Of a DNA stretch of 16,441 nt, positions 1 to 6,342 are shown in pieces; position 1 is the stretch's first letter; each line of letters starts with the position of its first letter. The notes beneath the pieces were generated by a model, which had not been told where the DNA came from, did not search any database, and saw only the letters and a program-made list of their open reading frames with translations. The position numbers and the translations under genes are program-made. This stretch comes from Candidatus Parcubacteria bacterium. Lineage in GTDB: Bacteria > Patescibacteriota > Minisyncoccia > Minisyncoccales > UBA6532. The stretch is from contig JAUSNC010000066.1 of NCBI GenBank assembly GCA_030645645.1, positions 1 to 16,441 on the forward strand, read 5' to 3'.

Positions 1-904
1 TAAAAGTAATCATAGATGCTGTTGCCTCCTGCCCTTGTATATCTGAAATATCGTAAGCTTCTATTCTTGATATTTTTTGATTTGTTTCCAATAAGGCTTT
101 AAGGTTTTTTTCTGCTTCAGACCAGATATGATCTTTTTCAGGGATGATTATTTTTGAATGCTCAAAAATATTTTCCAAAGATTTAATCTGGTCCCTAATT
201 TCCCCCGCTTTTTCAAAATCTTCTTTTTCTCCGGCTAATTTCATTTCCTTTTTAATATCCCTTAGAACTTTTTTCTGTTTTCCTTTCAATATGGCCTTCA
301 ATTTTAAAATATTCCGCCTGTATTTTTTTTCGTCAGGCGTAGGGCCTGGGCAAAGGCCTAGATGGCAGTATGGGCAAAGTTTTTTAGGATGATTCGCCTG
401 GCTGTAATAGGGGAATATCTTTCTTAAAAACCTTAAAATTTTCTTTAGCGGTTTTCCTTCGGTAAACGGTCCAATGTATTGGGCCGTATTTTTGAATTTA
501 ACGGCAGCGTTTGGTTGGTGGGTCAGAAAAACAACAGGCAAATTAATGAATCCTGCCTTCTCCGCCCCGGGCGGATTCGGCGAGGCGAAGCCGACAAAAA
601 AATATTGCTTATCATCCCGCCATATGACATTAAATTTGGGTTCGTATCTTTTAATCAGATTCGCTTCCAGAATAAGGGCTTCTATCTCCGATTTGGTTTT
701 TATATATCCTATTTTGGCAACTTGGCTTATAAAAAAATTGTCTCTGTAAGATGGTTGGAAAAAATGGTTTTTCACCCTTGCTCTTAGATTTGCCGCCTTT
801 CCTATATATAGGAAGCTACCTGCGCTGTTTTTAAAGCAGTAAACGCCCGGCGTTTTAGGCAAGAAGGAAATCTTTTCTTTTCCGGTGATTTTGAAGTTTT
901 CCAT
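1..904 (-). CDS. uvrC: UvrC, excinuclease ABC subunit C (C-terminal part beyond window)
   Basis: This is the nuclease subunit of nucleotide excision repair, which cuts both sides of a lesion marked by UvrA/UvrB. The 301 visible residues start at ATG 902-904. They show the GIY-YIG nuclease domain (PGVY at 19-22, YIGKA at 33-37), a Cys-containing stretch (KLCPYCHLGLCPG, about 175-187), a UVR helical motif that contacts UvrB (about 228-246), and the start of the C-terminal RNase H-like nuclease domain (IEAYDISDIQG, 281-291). The frame is still open at base 1, so the rest lies outside the window. Residues about 105-119 (GFASPNPPGAEKAGF) are not expected in this family and are listed as a separate insert. 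No Shine-Dalgarno is seen before the start. The M23 gene ends 36 bases upstream on the same strand, so co-transcription is possible. The identification is secure. Confidence 0.96.
   Translation of the reverse strand, partial: MENFKITGKEKISFLPKTPGVYCFKNSAGSFLYIGKAANLRARVKNHFFQPSYRDNFFISQVAKIGYIKTKSEIEALILEANLIKRYEPKFNVIWRDDKQYFFVGFASPNPPGAEKAGFINLPVVFLTHQPNAAVKFKNTAQYIGPFTEGKPLKKILRFLRKIFPYYSQANHPKKLCPYCHLGLCPGPTPDEKKYRRNILKLKAILKGKQKKVLRDIKKEMKLAGEKEDFEKAGEIRDQIKSLENIFEHSKIIIPEKDHIWSEAEKNLKALLETNQKISRIEAYDISDIQGQEATASMITF
548..592 (-). repeat. GC-rich in-frame palindromic insert in uvrC (GFASP element, copy 1)
   Basis: This stretch of about 40 bases is markedly GC-rich inside an AT-rich gene and encodes GFASPNPPGAEKAGF at UvrC residues 105-119. 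It contains a perfect hairpin, TCCGCC (561-566), a three-base loop and GGCGGA (570-575). Removing about 13 residues joins YFFVGF directly to INLPVVFLT, close to the normal UvrC layout at the end of the GIY-YIG domain. The sequence beginning GGCTT(C/T)GCCTCGCCG recurs in the PilV-like gene at 12534. By analogy with Rickettsia palindromic elements it looks like a short element inserted in frame. Exact borders are uncertain by a few codons. Confidence 0.6.
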
Positions 905-940
905 AAATAATAATTTAGAAGCGCAGTCTATAAATTAGCG

Positions 941-1813
941 CTATTTAATTTCTTTTTCCGCAATTTCAATGAATTTTAATGGGTCAACGCTGGATCCGTT
1001 TATTTTTATTGAGAAATGCAGGTGCGGAGCTATTGAATAGCCGGTGTTTCCGGAAAGGGCCACTATTTCTTCCCGATTAACCGATTGGCCCGGAGAAACT
1101 TTGAATTCGCTAAGATGCAGATAAAGAGAAAATATTCCCAACCCGTGATCTATTATTAGAGTATTGCCGTATGTATCCAATTTTTTTGCCAGCTTCACCA
1201 CTCCGTTATTGACTGCGAAAACAGGCGTGCCTTCATCCGCTTCGAGGTCTGTGCCAAGATGCTGAATTTTAGAAGTTTCGCTCTTTCTTATGTTTCCGTA
1301 AGCACCAATATCCTTAATTTCTTTTAATGGATAAGCGAAAGATTCGTCAAATATGGCTTCCGGAGTATATCCGCTTAAAATTTTATTTATTGTCGGATTA
1401 TCATTGTCGGCGATATTAATCATTATTTTGGACGCGGTGTATCCTTTTTTCTGAAGTTCCTGCGTAACAATCATTTTTGTAACAGGAAAGTGCCTTTGCC
1501 TTACTTCAATGGTTTTTTCAATTTTATATCCGTCGGTAAAGCTAATTTCCAGATTATATTTTCCCGGCGCTTTTTTGGCATCAATTCCTATTATTGCAAA
1601 CAAATCGGAAGAAGGGCCTTCAAATAGATCAATTTTTGAATCATCAAATGTTCCGCTTAATTCGTCAATCTGTTTGCCGGGAATTTTAATAACTAAAATA
1701 TCCGCCTGTTCCAAGTATTGGGAAGACAAGATTATTTCAGGATTTATTTCCTGTCCGATAAAAACAACCGCCAGCAGAACTGCCCCCGCTAATAATCTAT
1801 TTATCAATTTCAT
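941..1813 (-). CDS. M23 family zinc endopeptidase (LytM-type), membrane-anchored or secreted
   Basis: This is a 290-residue protein with an N-terminal hydrophobic segment (about 5-20) acting as signal or anchor, a middle beta-rich region (about 35-150), and a C-terminal M23 peptidase domain (about 170-285). All LytM active-site residues are visible: zinc ligands H185 and D189 (HLGTD) and H266, with catalytic H233 (YLHL) and H264 (HLH). It should therefore be an active metallo-endopeptidase cutting peptidoglycan cross-bridges outside the membrane, in cell wall turnover or division. It precedes uvrC on the same strand by 36 bases. The start ATG lies only about seven bases after a good -10 box and has no Shine-Dalgarno, so its mRNA may be leaderless. 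An AGCGC/GCGCT inverted repeat (920-924/938-942) covers its stop codon but is too short to call a terminator. The family is certain; the exact substrate is not. Confidence 0.93.
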   Translation of the reverse strand: MKLINRLLAGAVLLAVVFIGQEINPEIILSSQYLEQADILVIKIPGKQIDELSGTFDDSKIDLFEGPSSDLFAIIGIDAKKAPGKYNLEISFTDGYKIEKTIEVRQRHFPVTKMIVTQELQKKGYTASKIMINIADNDNPTINKILSGYTPEAIFDESFAYPLKEIKDIGAYGNIRKSETSKIQHLGTDLEADEGTPVFAVNNGVVKLAKKLDTYGNTLIIDHGLGIFSLYLHLSEFKVSPGQSVNREEIVALSGNTGYSIAPHLHFSIKINGSSVDPLKFIEIAEKEIK

Positions 1814-1819
1814 AAGTTA

Positions 1820-1848
1820 ATTATAATGGGATATCGGAGAAATGTCTT
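1820..1848 (-). promoter_or_regulatory. Sigma70-type promoter of the M23 peptidase gene
   Basis: Read on the minus strand, AAGACA (1843-1848) and a perfect TATAAT (1820-1825) are separated by 17 bases. Transcription would start at or within a base or two of the ATG at 1813, implying a leaderless mRNA. The upstream neighbour's terminator ends just before it, supporting a separate start here. Confidence 0.6.
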
Positions 1849-1853
1849 ATTAC

Positions 1854-1895
1854 AAAAAAAGAGCCCTTAAGAAAATGAATTATTTTCTCTCGGGC
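1854..1895 (-). terminator. Rho-independent terminator of the small secreted protein gene
   Basis: On the minus strand GCCC and AGAAAAT pair with ATTTTCT and GGGC around a five-base loop, with a small internal mismatch. A run of Ts (seven As at 1854-1860 on the plus strand) follows. It lies 12 bases after the stop of the 1908-2444 gene. Confidence 0.85.
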
Positions 1896-1907
1896 AAGGA
1901 AATTTGG

Positions 1908-2444
1908 TTAACCTAATGGTTTGTACCAGTTTAGTTCGGCAAAATTCACTACAAATGGCACTTTTGTTCCTGCGGGCGCGCCAGGAAGAATTGTATACTT
2001 GAACTCAATAAGCATTTGTTGGCCTGGCTGTATGAGGATCGATCCTTCAGGAGAAAACAGATTTTGCGCCGGCCTATCCGGAAATTTGATATCGCTCAAA
2101 CTAACTATTATTTTTGTATCTATGGAGCCTATAACTAGGATTTGGTACCTTACGTCAATCGCGTAAGGCTCTGTGAACCTAGGAAATCCGGGTCCAGTAT
2201 TATCTTTAATTAGATAATATGCGACCCCTGTTTCGCCGGGAGCAAGGAAATCGCAACAGACGCCCATTTTTGTGATTTCCAGCGGAGCCGTCGCGACTGT
2301 TACAGTGAACTCATCGGTGATCTGGAGAGGGCGCTGATTATTTGTTTTCATCTCGGCATTGGCACTTATATTAGCCACTATAAAGAGCATTCCCATTACT
2401 GCTACTGTTCCTATTATTGCTATTCTTTTTATTCTTTCATTCAT
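1908..2444 (-). CDS. Small secreted beta-rich protein of unknown function
   Basis: This 178-residue protein is not assigned to a known family. It has a clear signal peptide: positive residues (NERIKR), a hydrophobic core at about 8-25, and an ANA cleavage motif near residue 30. The mature part is rich in predicted beta strands. It has an APGETGVAYYLI stretch and a C-terminal PAGTKVPFVVNF segment typical of Ig-like extracellular domains. Two adjacent cysteines (C63, C64) are the only cysteines, so a vicinal disulfide or a pairing with another protein is possible. There is no second hydrophobic segment and no obvious sorting signal, so it is probably released or surface-associated. It has its own strong promoter and terminator, forming a single-gene unit. 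AAAAGG (2454-2459) sits nine bases before the ATG, one of very few Shine-Dalgarno-like sites here. Confidence 0.8.
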   Translation of the reverse strand: MNERIKRIAIIGTVAVMGMLFIVANISANAEMKTNNQRPLQITDEFTVTVATAPLEITKMGVCCDFLAPGETGVAYYLIKDNTGPGFPRFTEPYAIDVRYQILVIGSIDTKIIVSLSDIKFPDRPAQNLFSPEGSILIQPGQQMLIEFKYTILPGAPAGTKVPFVVNFAELNWYKPLG

Positions 2445-2467
2445 TTATAATAACCTTTTGTGAAAAC

Positions 2468-2497
2468 AATATATCACATATATATTAAAAAAGTCAA
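2468..2497 (-). promoter_or_regulatory. Promoter of the small secreted protein gene
   Basis: On the minus strand TTGACT (2492-2497) and TATATT (2468-2473) are spaced by 18 bases in an AT-rich spacer. The expected start is near 2461, giving a leader of about 17 bases that carries AAAAGG ahead of the ATG. Confidence 0.7.
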
Positions 2498-2542
2498 GTG
2501 GAAGCCTTTCTTCCGCGAACTAATCCGGGATTGGTTATTAAA

Positions 2543-2575
2543 CCCCTTTTCTTTTTCTGAAAAGTAGGGTATAAT
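2543..2575 (+). promoter_or_regulatory. uvrA promoter with adjoining inverted repeat
   Basis: A perfect TATAAT box lies at 2570-2575, 26 bases before the uvrA ATG; the matching -35 (TTTTCT, 2547-2552) is weak. The spacer is occupied by an inverted repeat: CCC+CTTTTC (2543-2551) pairs with GAAAAG (2559-2564) and GGG (2567-2569), with a two-base bulge. A weak -35 with an inverted repeat abutting the -10 would suit an operator, but this is inference. Confidence 0.55.
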
Positions 2576-2601
2576 TCAGAACGTTTAATTCTCTATATTA
2601 T

Positions 2602-5433
2602 ATGGCAAACGAGTTTATTAAAATTCAAAGGGCAAGGGTTCATAATCTGAAGAATGTCAGCGTTAATATTCCCAAAAATAAATTGGTGGTTATTACCGGC
2701 ATTTCTGGTTCGGGAAAAAGTTCTCTTGCTTTCGATACTTTATACGCCGAGGGCCAGAGGCGCTACATTGAGAGCTTAACCAGTTACGCGCGCCAGTTTA
2801 TCGGAATGATGGATAAGCCGGATGTTGATAAAATTGAAGGAATCAGTCCGGCTATTTCAATTGACCAGAGAAAAGCCATTCATAATCCAAGGTCAACCGT
2901 TGGAACTATCACGGAGATATACGATTATCTCCGTCTTCTGTTTGCCAGAGTCGGAAAACCTCACTGTCCGAAATGCGGAAGATTAATCTCCCGCCAGACA
3001 GTGGATCAGATTGTTGATCAACTGATGAATTTTAAACAAGGAACGGAGATAACTATTTTAGGTCCCATAATAAAAGGAAGGAAGGGGGAACATCAGGGAA
3101 TTTTGGAGGAGATTCAGAGAGGAGGGTTTGTAAGAGTGAGGATAGACGGCATATTGCACAGAATAGAAGAAGCTTTGAATTTTGGTTTGGATAAAAATAA
3201 AAAGCACAATATAGAAGTGGTGGTGGACAGAATGATTATTGAGAAAAATATTGATAAGCCGAGACTGGCCGATTCCGTTGAAACCGCTTTGAAATCCGGT
3301 AAAGGACTGATGATAGTAAGCCGGGGGAACGGAGGAGATTCAAAAAATAAATCAGATATTCTTTTCAGCGAACTTTTTGCCTGTCCGGACTGTGAAATAT
3401 CCCTGTCGGAAGTAGAACCAAGGCTTTTTTCCTTCAACAGCCCTCACGGCGCCTGCCCTTCCTGCATGGGATTGGGAGAAAAATTGGAAGTTGATCCTAG
3501 GCTGGTTGTGCCTAATCGCAATTTAAGCATCGGAGAGGGAGCAATAAAGCCCTGGATGAGAGCATCGCACAGACTGGGAAGGCAAAGCTATTTCTGGATG
3601 CAACTGTCCGATCTGGCCGAGAAATATAAGTTTTCTTTGGAGAAACCTTTTAAGGATATTCCCCAAGATATAAAAGAAATAATTTTTCATGGCGACGCTG
3701 CCGCTCAAGGAGTATTTGAAGGAGTGATTCCAAATCTGGAAAGGCGCTATCATGAAACCGATTCAGATTATACAAGGGATGAAATAGAACAGTATATGAT
3801 TGAAAGAGAATGCGAAGTCTGCAAGGGAAAAAGACTGAGACCGGAAGCTCTGGCCGTTACCGTTGACGGAATATCAATAGATAAGACGGTTGAAACAAGC
3901 ATTTCGGAAATTAAGGAATTTTTCAAGAATCTATCCGAAGGTTCTGGAAGTCTTTCAGAAACGGATCTACTGATTGCCCAGCCCATAATCAAAGAGATAA
4001 TAAATAGACTGCAATTCATTATTGATGTTGGCCTTGATTATCTGACTTTAGACAGAAAGGCGGCTACGCTATCCGGAGGAGAAGAACAGAGAATACGGCT
4101 GGCAACGCAGATAGGGTCAAAGCTTACCGGCGTCCTATATATATTAGATGAGCCATCGGTCGGTTTGCATCCCAGAGACCAGGGGAAATTAATAAAGACA
4201 ATTAAGGAATTGCGGGATATCGGCAATACTGTTGTGGTTGTCGAGCATGATCCTCAAACAATCAAGGAAGCAGATTGGATAATTGACGTGGGACCCGGGG
4301 CAGGGAAACACGGAGGAAAAATAATATTTGAAGGAACTTTCAAAGAACTGTTGAAATCATCTTCGCTCACCGGAGAATATATGTCCGGAAGAAAAAAAGT
4401 GGAGATTTTCAAGCCGGATGCCTTTTCAAATCCAGGCAAAGAATTTTTGACTATAAAAGGAGCCAGAGAACACAATCTGAAGAATATTGACGTTAAAATT
4501 CCATTAAAGCGCCTAGTTTGCATCACCGGAGTTTCAGGGTCAGGAAAAAGCAGCTTAGTGAATGATATTCTTGCAAAAGCCCTGCTGAAAAAATTCTACA
4601 ACGCAAAAGAGGAACCGGGCGAACATCAGAAGATTGTCGGGTCAGAACATATAAACAAAGTGGTTTTAGTGGATCAGTCTCCCATTGGCCGCACTCCAAG
4701 ATCAAATCCGGCAACCTATACGGGATTATTCAGTTTTATCCGCGATCTTTTCGCTTCCACCAAAGAAGCCAAGATCAGAGGATATGATCAGGGCCGCTTC
4801 TCTTTCAATGTCAAAGGCGGACGCTGCGAAGCTTGCGAAGGCCAAGGAGTAAAAAAGATAGAAATGTATTTTTTGCCGGATATTTATGTTGAATGCGAGG
4901 AATGCAAGGGACAGAGATACAACAAAGAAGTTTTAAAAGTGGAGTACAAAGGAATAAATATCGCCCAGGTTCTGTCAATGACGGTTGAAGACGCTATGGA
5001 ATTTTTTAAGAATATTCCCGGGCTTTATCAAAAGCTGAAAACTTTAAATGAAGTCGGGCTAGGATATATTCATCTCGGCCAGCCGGCTCCCTCGCTTTCC
5101 GGAGGAGAAGCCCAGAGAATAAAACTGGCGACAGAGTTGAGCCGCCAGGCCACCGGAAAAACCCTGTATATATTGGATGAGCCGACAACCGGCCTTCATT
5201 TTGAAGATATTAAAAAACTTATTCTTGTTTTGCGGGGTTTGGTTGAAAAAGGCAATACGGTTGTGGCAATAGAACATAATATTGATGTTATTAAAAATAG
5301 CGATTGGATAATTGATCTTGGTCCTGAAGGAGGGGATAAAGGAGGAAATATAGTTGCGGAAACATCTCCAGAAAAATTATCTAAAGTAAAAAACAGCTAC
5401 ACTGGACAATATATTAAAAAGTTGCTAATTTAA
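2602..5433 (+). CDS. uvrA: UvrA, excinuclease ABC subunit A
   Basis: This is the damage-recognition ATPase of nucleotide excision repair; it dimerises, loads UvrB on damaged DNA and leaves before UvrC cuts. At 943 residues it is full length for the family. Visible in order: Walker A GISGSGKS (33-40); first zinc module C261/C264/C285/C288 around the family motif EPRLFSFNSPHGACPSC; ABC signature LSGGEEQRIRL (490-500); Walker B LYILDEPSVGLHPRD (512-526); second Walker A GVSGSGKS (643-650); second zinc module C742/C745/C765/C768; second signature LSGGEAQRIKL (about 832-842); and second Walker B ILDEPTTGLH (about 857-866). All key residues are intact. It starts at ATG 2602 with no Shine-Dalgarno. 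uvrC is encoded 1.7 kb away on the other strand; uvrB is not in the window. Confidence 0.99.
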   Translation: MANEFIKIQRARVHNLKNVSVNIPKNKLVVITGISGSGKSSLAFDTLYAEGQRRYIESLTSYARQFIGMMDKPDVDKIEGISPAISIDQRKAIHNPRSTVGTITEIYDYLRLLFARVGKPHCPKCGRLISRQTVDQIVDQLMNFKQGTEITILGPIIKGRKGEHQGILEEIQRGGFVRVRIDGILHRIEEALNFGLDKNKKHNIEVVVDRMIIEKNIDKPRLADSVETALKSGKGLMIVSRGNGGDSKNKSDILFSELFACPDCEISLSEVEPRLFSFNSPHGACPSCMGLGEKLEVDPRLVVPNRNLSIGEGAIKPWMRASHRLGRQSYFWMQLSDLAEKYKFSLEKPFKDIPQDIKEIIFHGDAAAQGVFEGVIPNLERRYHETDSDYTRDEIEQYMIERECEVCKGKRLRPEALAVTVDGISIDKTVETSISEIKEFFKNLSEGSGSLSETDLLIAQPIIKEIINRLQFIIDVGLDYLTLDRKAATLSGGEEQRIRLATQIGSKLTGVLYILDEPSVGLHPRDQGKLIKTIKELRDIGNTVVVVEHDPQTIKEADWIIDVGPGAGKHGGKIIFEGTFKELLKSSSLTGEYMSGRKKVEIFKPDAFSNPGKEFLTIKGAREHNLKNIDVKIPLKRLVCITGVSGSGKSSLVNDILAKALLKKFYNAKEEPGEHQKIVGSEHINKVVLVDQSPIGRTPRSNPATYTGLFSFIRDLFASTKEAKIRGYDQGRFSFNVKGGRCEACEGQGVKKIEMYFLPDIYVECEECKGQRYNKEVLKVEYKGINIAQVLSMTVEDAMEFFKNIPGLYQKLKTLNEVGLGYIHLGQPAPSLSGGEAQRIKLATELSRQATGKTLYILDEPTTGLHFEDIKKLILVLRGLVEKGNTVVAIEHNIDVIKNSDWIIDLGPEGGDKGGNIVAETSPEKLSKVKNSYTGQYIKKLLI

Positions 5434-5478
5434 AACAGGAGGAAAAAGGAAACGGGTTTTCGTGGTACGTATAGAAAT

Positions 5479-5916
5479 GTGGGAAGTTGGAATAAAGCTC
5501 TTCAATATATTCAGAAAGAAGTAGACGAGATTCAGCTAATAAACGGTACAACCCCAATAGAAAGAGGATTGCTTGCTGAAGAAAAAGCAGTTTTCGCCTT
5601 GAATAGTCTGAAAGATAGAGGAAATCAATTCCCCGGAAAAAGAAGGATAGTGGACGTAAGAAGAACCGAGAGGGGAAGCGAAGAAGACTATCAAGGAAAG
5701 GATATTGTGATAGTTTTTCAAACAGGAGAAACGATTTACGTTCAGGTGAAAAATTGGTGGACAAAAAATGCTGAAAAGAAATACATAAAAAGAGGAATTT
5801 GCTTTATAGCTGTTTTCTCTGAAAATAACGGAAAGGGACTTGAGAAAATAATATATAACACAATCTCCAGATTCCTAAGAAAAAACAATTTCAACAAGCG
5901 CAAACCCTATATCTGA
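5479..5916 (+). CDS. Small PD-(D/E)XK nuclease-like protein of unknown function
   Basis: About 145 residues, not assigned to a named family. The layout suggests a restriction-endonuclease-like fold: a helix with E34/E35 (GLLAEEKAV), a strand ending in D75 (GKDIVIVF), a turn, then a strand VQVKN with Q89 and K91. That gives an E...D...QxK pattern, the QxK variant known from Mrr-like enzymes. A C-terminal region rich in Lys/Arg (about 98-143) could bind nucleic acid. There is no signal peptide or membrane segment. The start is uncertain: GTG 5479 is the only ordinary in-frame start. A strong AGGAGG (5437-5442) just after the uvrA stop lies about 37 bases too far upstream of it, with only ACG 5452 at good spacing. 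The frame is open, in the same frame as uvrA, right from the uvrA stop. Gene reality is likely; nuclease function is inferred from motif only. Confidence 0.65.
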   Translation: MGSWNKALQYIQKEVDEIQLINGTTPIERGLLAEEKAVFALNSLKDRGNQFPGKRRIVDVRRTERGSEEDYQGKDIVIVFQTGETIYVQVKNWWTKNAEKKYIKRGICFIAVFSENNGKGLEKIIYNTISRFLRKNNFNKRKPYI

Positions 5917-5939
5917 CGATTTATTTCGTCAGTTTTTTT
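5913..5939 (+). terminator. Rho-independent terminator after the uvrA / nuclease-like unit
   Basis: CTGACGA (5913-5919) pairs perfectly with TCGTCAG (5926-5932) around a six-base loop and is followed by seven Ts. The stop codon of the upstream gene lies inside the stem. It separates this unit from groES. Confidence 0.92.
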
Positions 5940-5943
5940 ATGC

Positions 5944-5971
5944 TTGACATAATTTTTTCCAAAGGTAATAT
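5944..5971 (+). promoter_or_regulatory. Sigma70-type promoter of groES-groEL
   Basis: A perfect TTGACA (5944-5949) and TAATAT (5966-5971) are spaced by 16 bases. The start is expected near 5978, placing the CIRCE operator at the very 5' end of the transcript, the usual arrangement for HrcA-controlled chaperonin genes. Confidence 0.78.
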
Positions 5972-5985
5972 TAAAAGATAATAAA

Positions 5986-6012
5986 TTAGCAGTCTTAAAC
6001 GTCGTTTGCTAA
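5986..6012 (+). promoter_or_regulatory. CIRCE operator (HrcA binding site)
   Basis: TTAGCAGTC (5986-5994), nine bases, then GTTTGCTAA (6004-6012). Against the CIRCE consensus TTAGCACTC-N9-GAGTGCTAA the left arm matches 8 of 9 and the right arm 7 of 9, with the exact nine-base spacer. It lies between the promoter and groES, so heat-shock control by the repressor HrcA is expected. hrcA itself is not in this window. Confidence 0.85.
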
Positions 6013-6030
6013 CTAACTAAATAAAAAGAT

Positions 6031-6333
6031 ATGAACATAAGACCATTAACAGATCATATTTTAATAGAGCCTTCCGCCCATCAGGAAGCGACAAAATCAG
6101 GAATATTGCTCCCTGAAACAATTGAAAAAGACAAATCTGGAGAAGGAACGGTTATTGCCGCAGGTCCCGGCAAAAAAACGCCTGAAGGGAAAATAATTCC
6201 TTTAGATGTTAAAGCAGGAGACAAAGTCCTGTTCTCAAAATACGGACCGAATGAAATAAAGGTTGAAACGCCCGAGGGCGAAAAAGAATATTTAATCGCA
6301 AAAGAAGAAGATATTTTTGCGGTAATTGAGTAA
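6031..6333 (+). CDS. groES: Co-chaperonin GroES (10 kDa chaperonin)
   Basis: This 100-residue protein is normal in length for the family. It forms the seven-membered lid over GroEL during ATP-driven folding in the cytoplasm. The N-terminal strand IRPLTDHILIEP, the mobile loop that binds GroEL (about 20-38, SGILLPETI), the GEGTVIAAGPG turn, and the KAGDKVLFSKYGPNEIKV segment are all standard. The first ATG after the CIRCE site is used; there is no Shine-Dalgarno, only an A-rich stretch. groEL follows after nine bases, so both are co-transcribed from the promoter at 5944. Confidence 0.98.
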   Translation: MNIRPLTDHILIEPSAHQEATKSGILLPETIEKDKSGEGTVIAAGPGKKTPEGKIIPLDVKAGDKVLFSKYGPNEIKVETPEGEKEYLIAKEEDIFAVIE

Positions 6334-6342
6334 TTTAAACAT

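Noticed and set aside
474..787. Plus-strand open frames of 91 and 102 residues
   Set aside because: They are antisense shadows of uvrC, whose minus-strand frame is continuous and carries clear GIY-YIG and UVR motifs.
920..942. AGCGC/GCGCT inverted repeat at the M23 stop as a terminator
   Set aside because: The stem is only about five base pairs with a 13-base loop and the following minus-strand sequence has no proper T run.
2501..2514. GGAAG/CTTCC hairpin upstream of uvrA
   Set aside because: Five base pairs with no T tract and no link to a promoter element; likely chance.
5477..5524. Short reading frame from ATG 5477 just before the nuclease-like gene
   Set aside because: It ends after 15 codons and has no recognisable content; it merely overlaps the GTG start in another frame.
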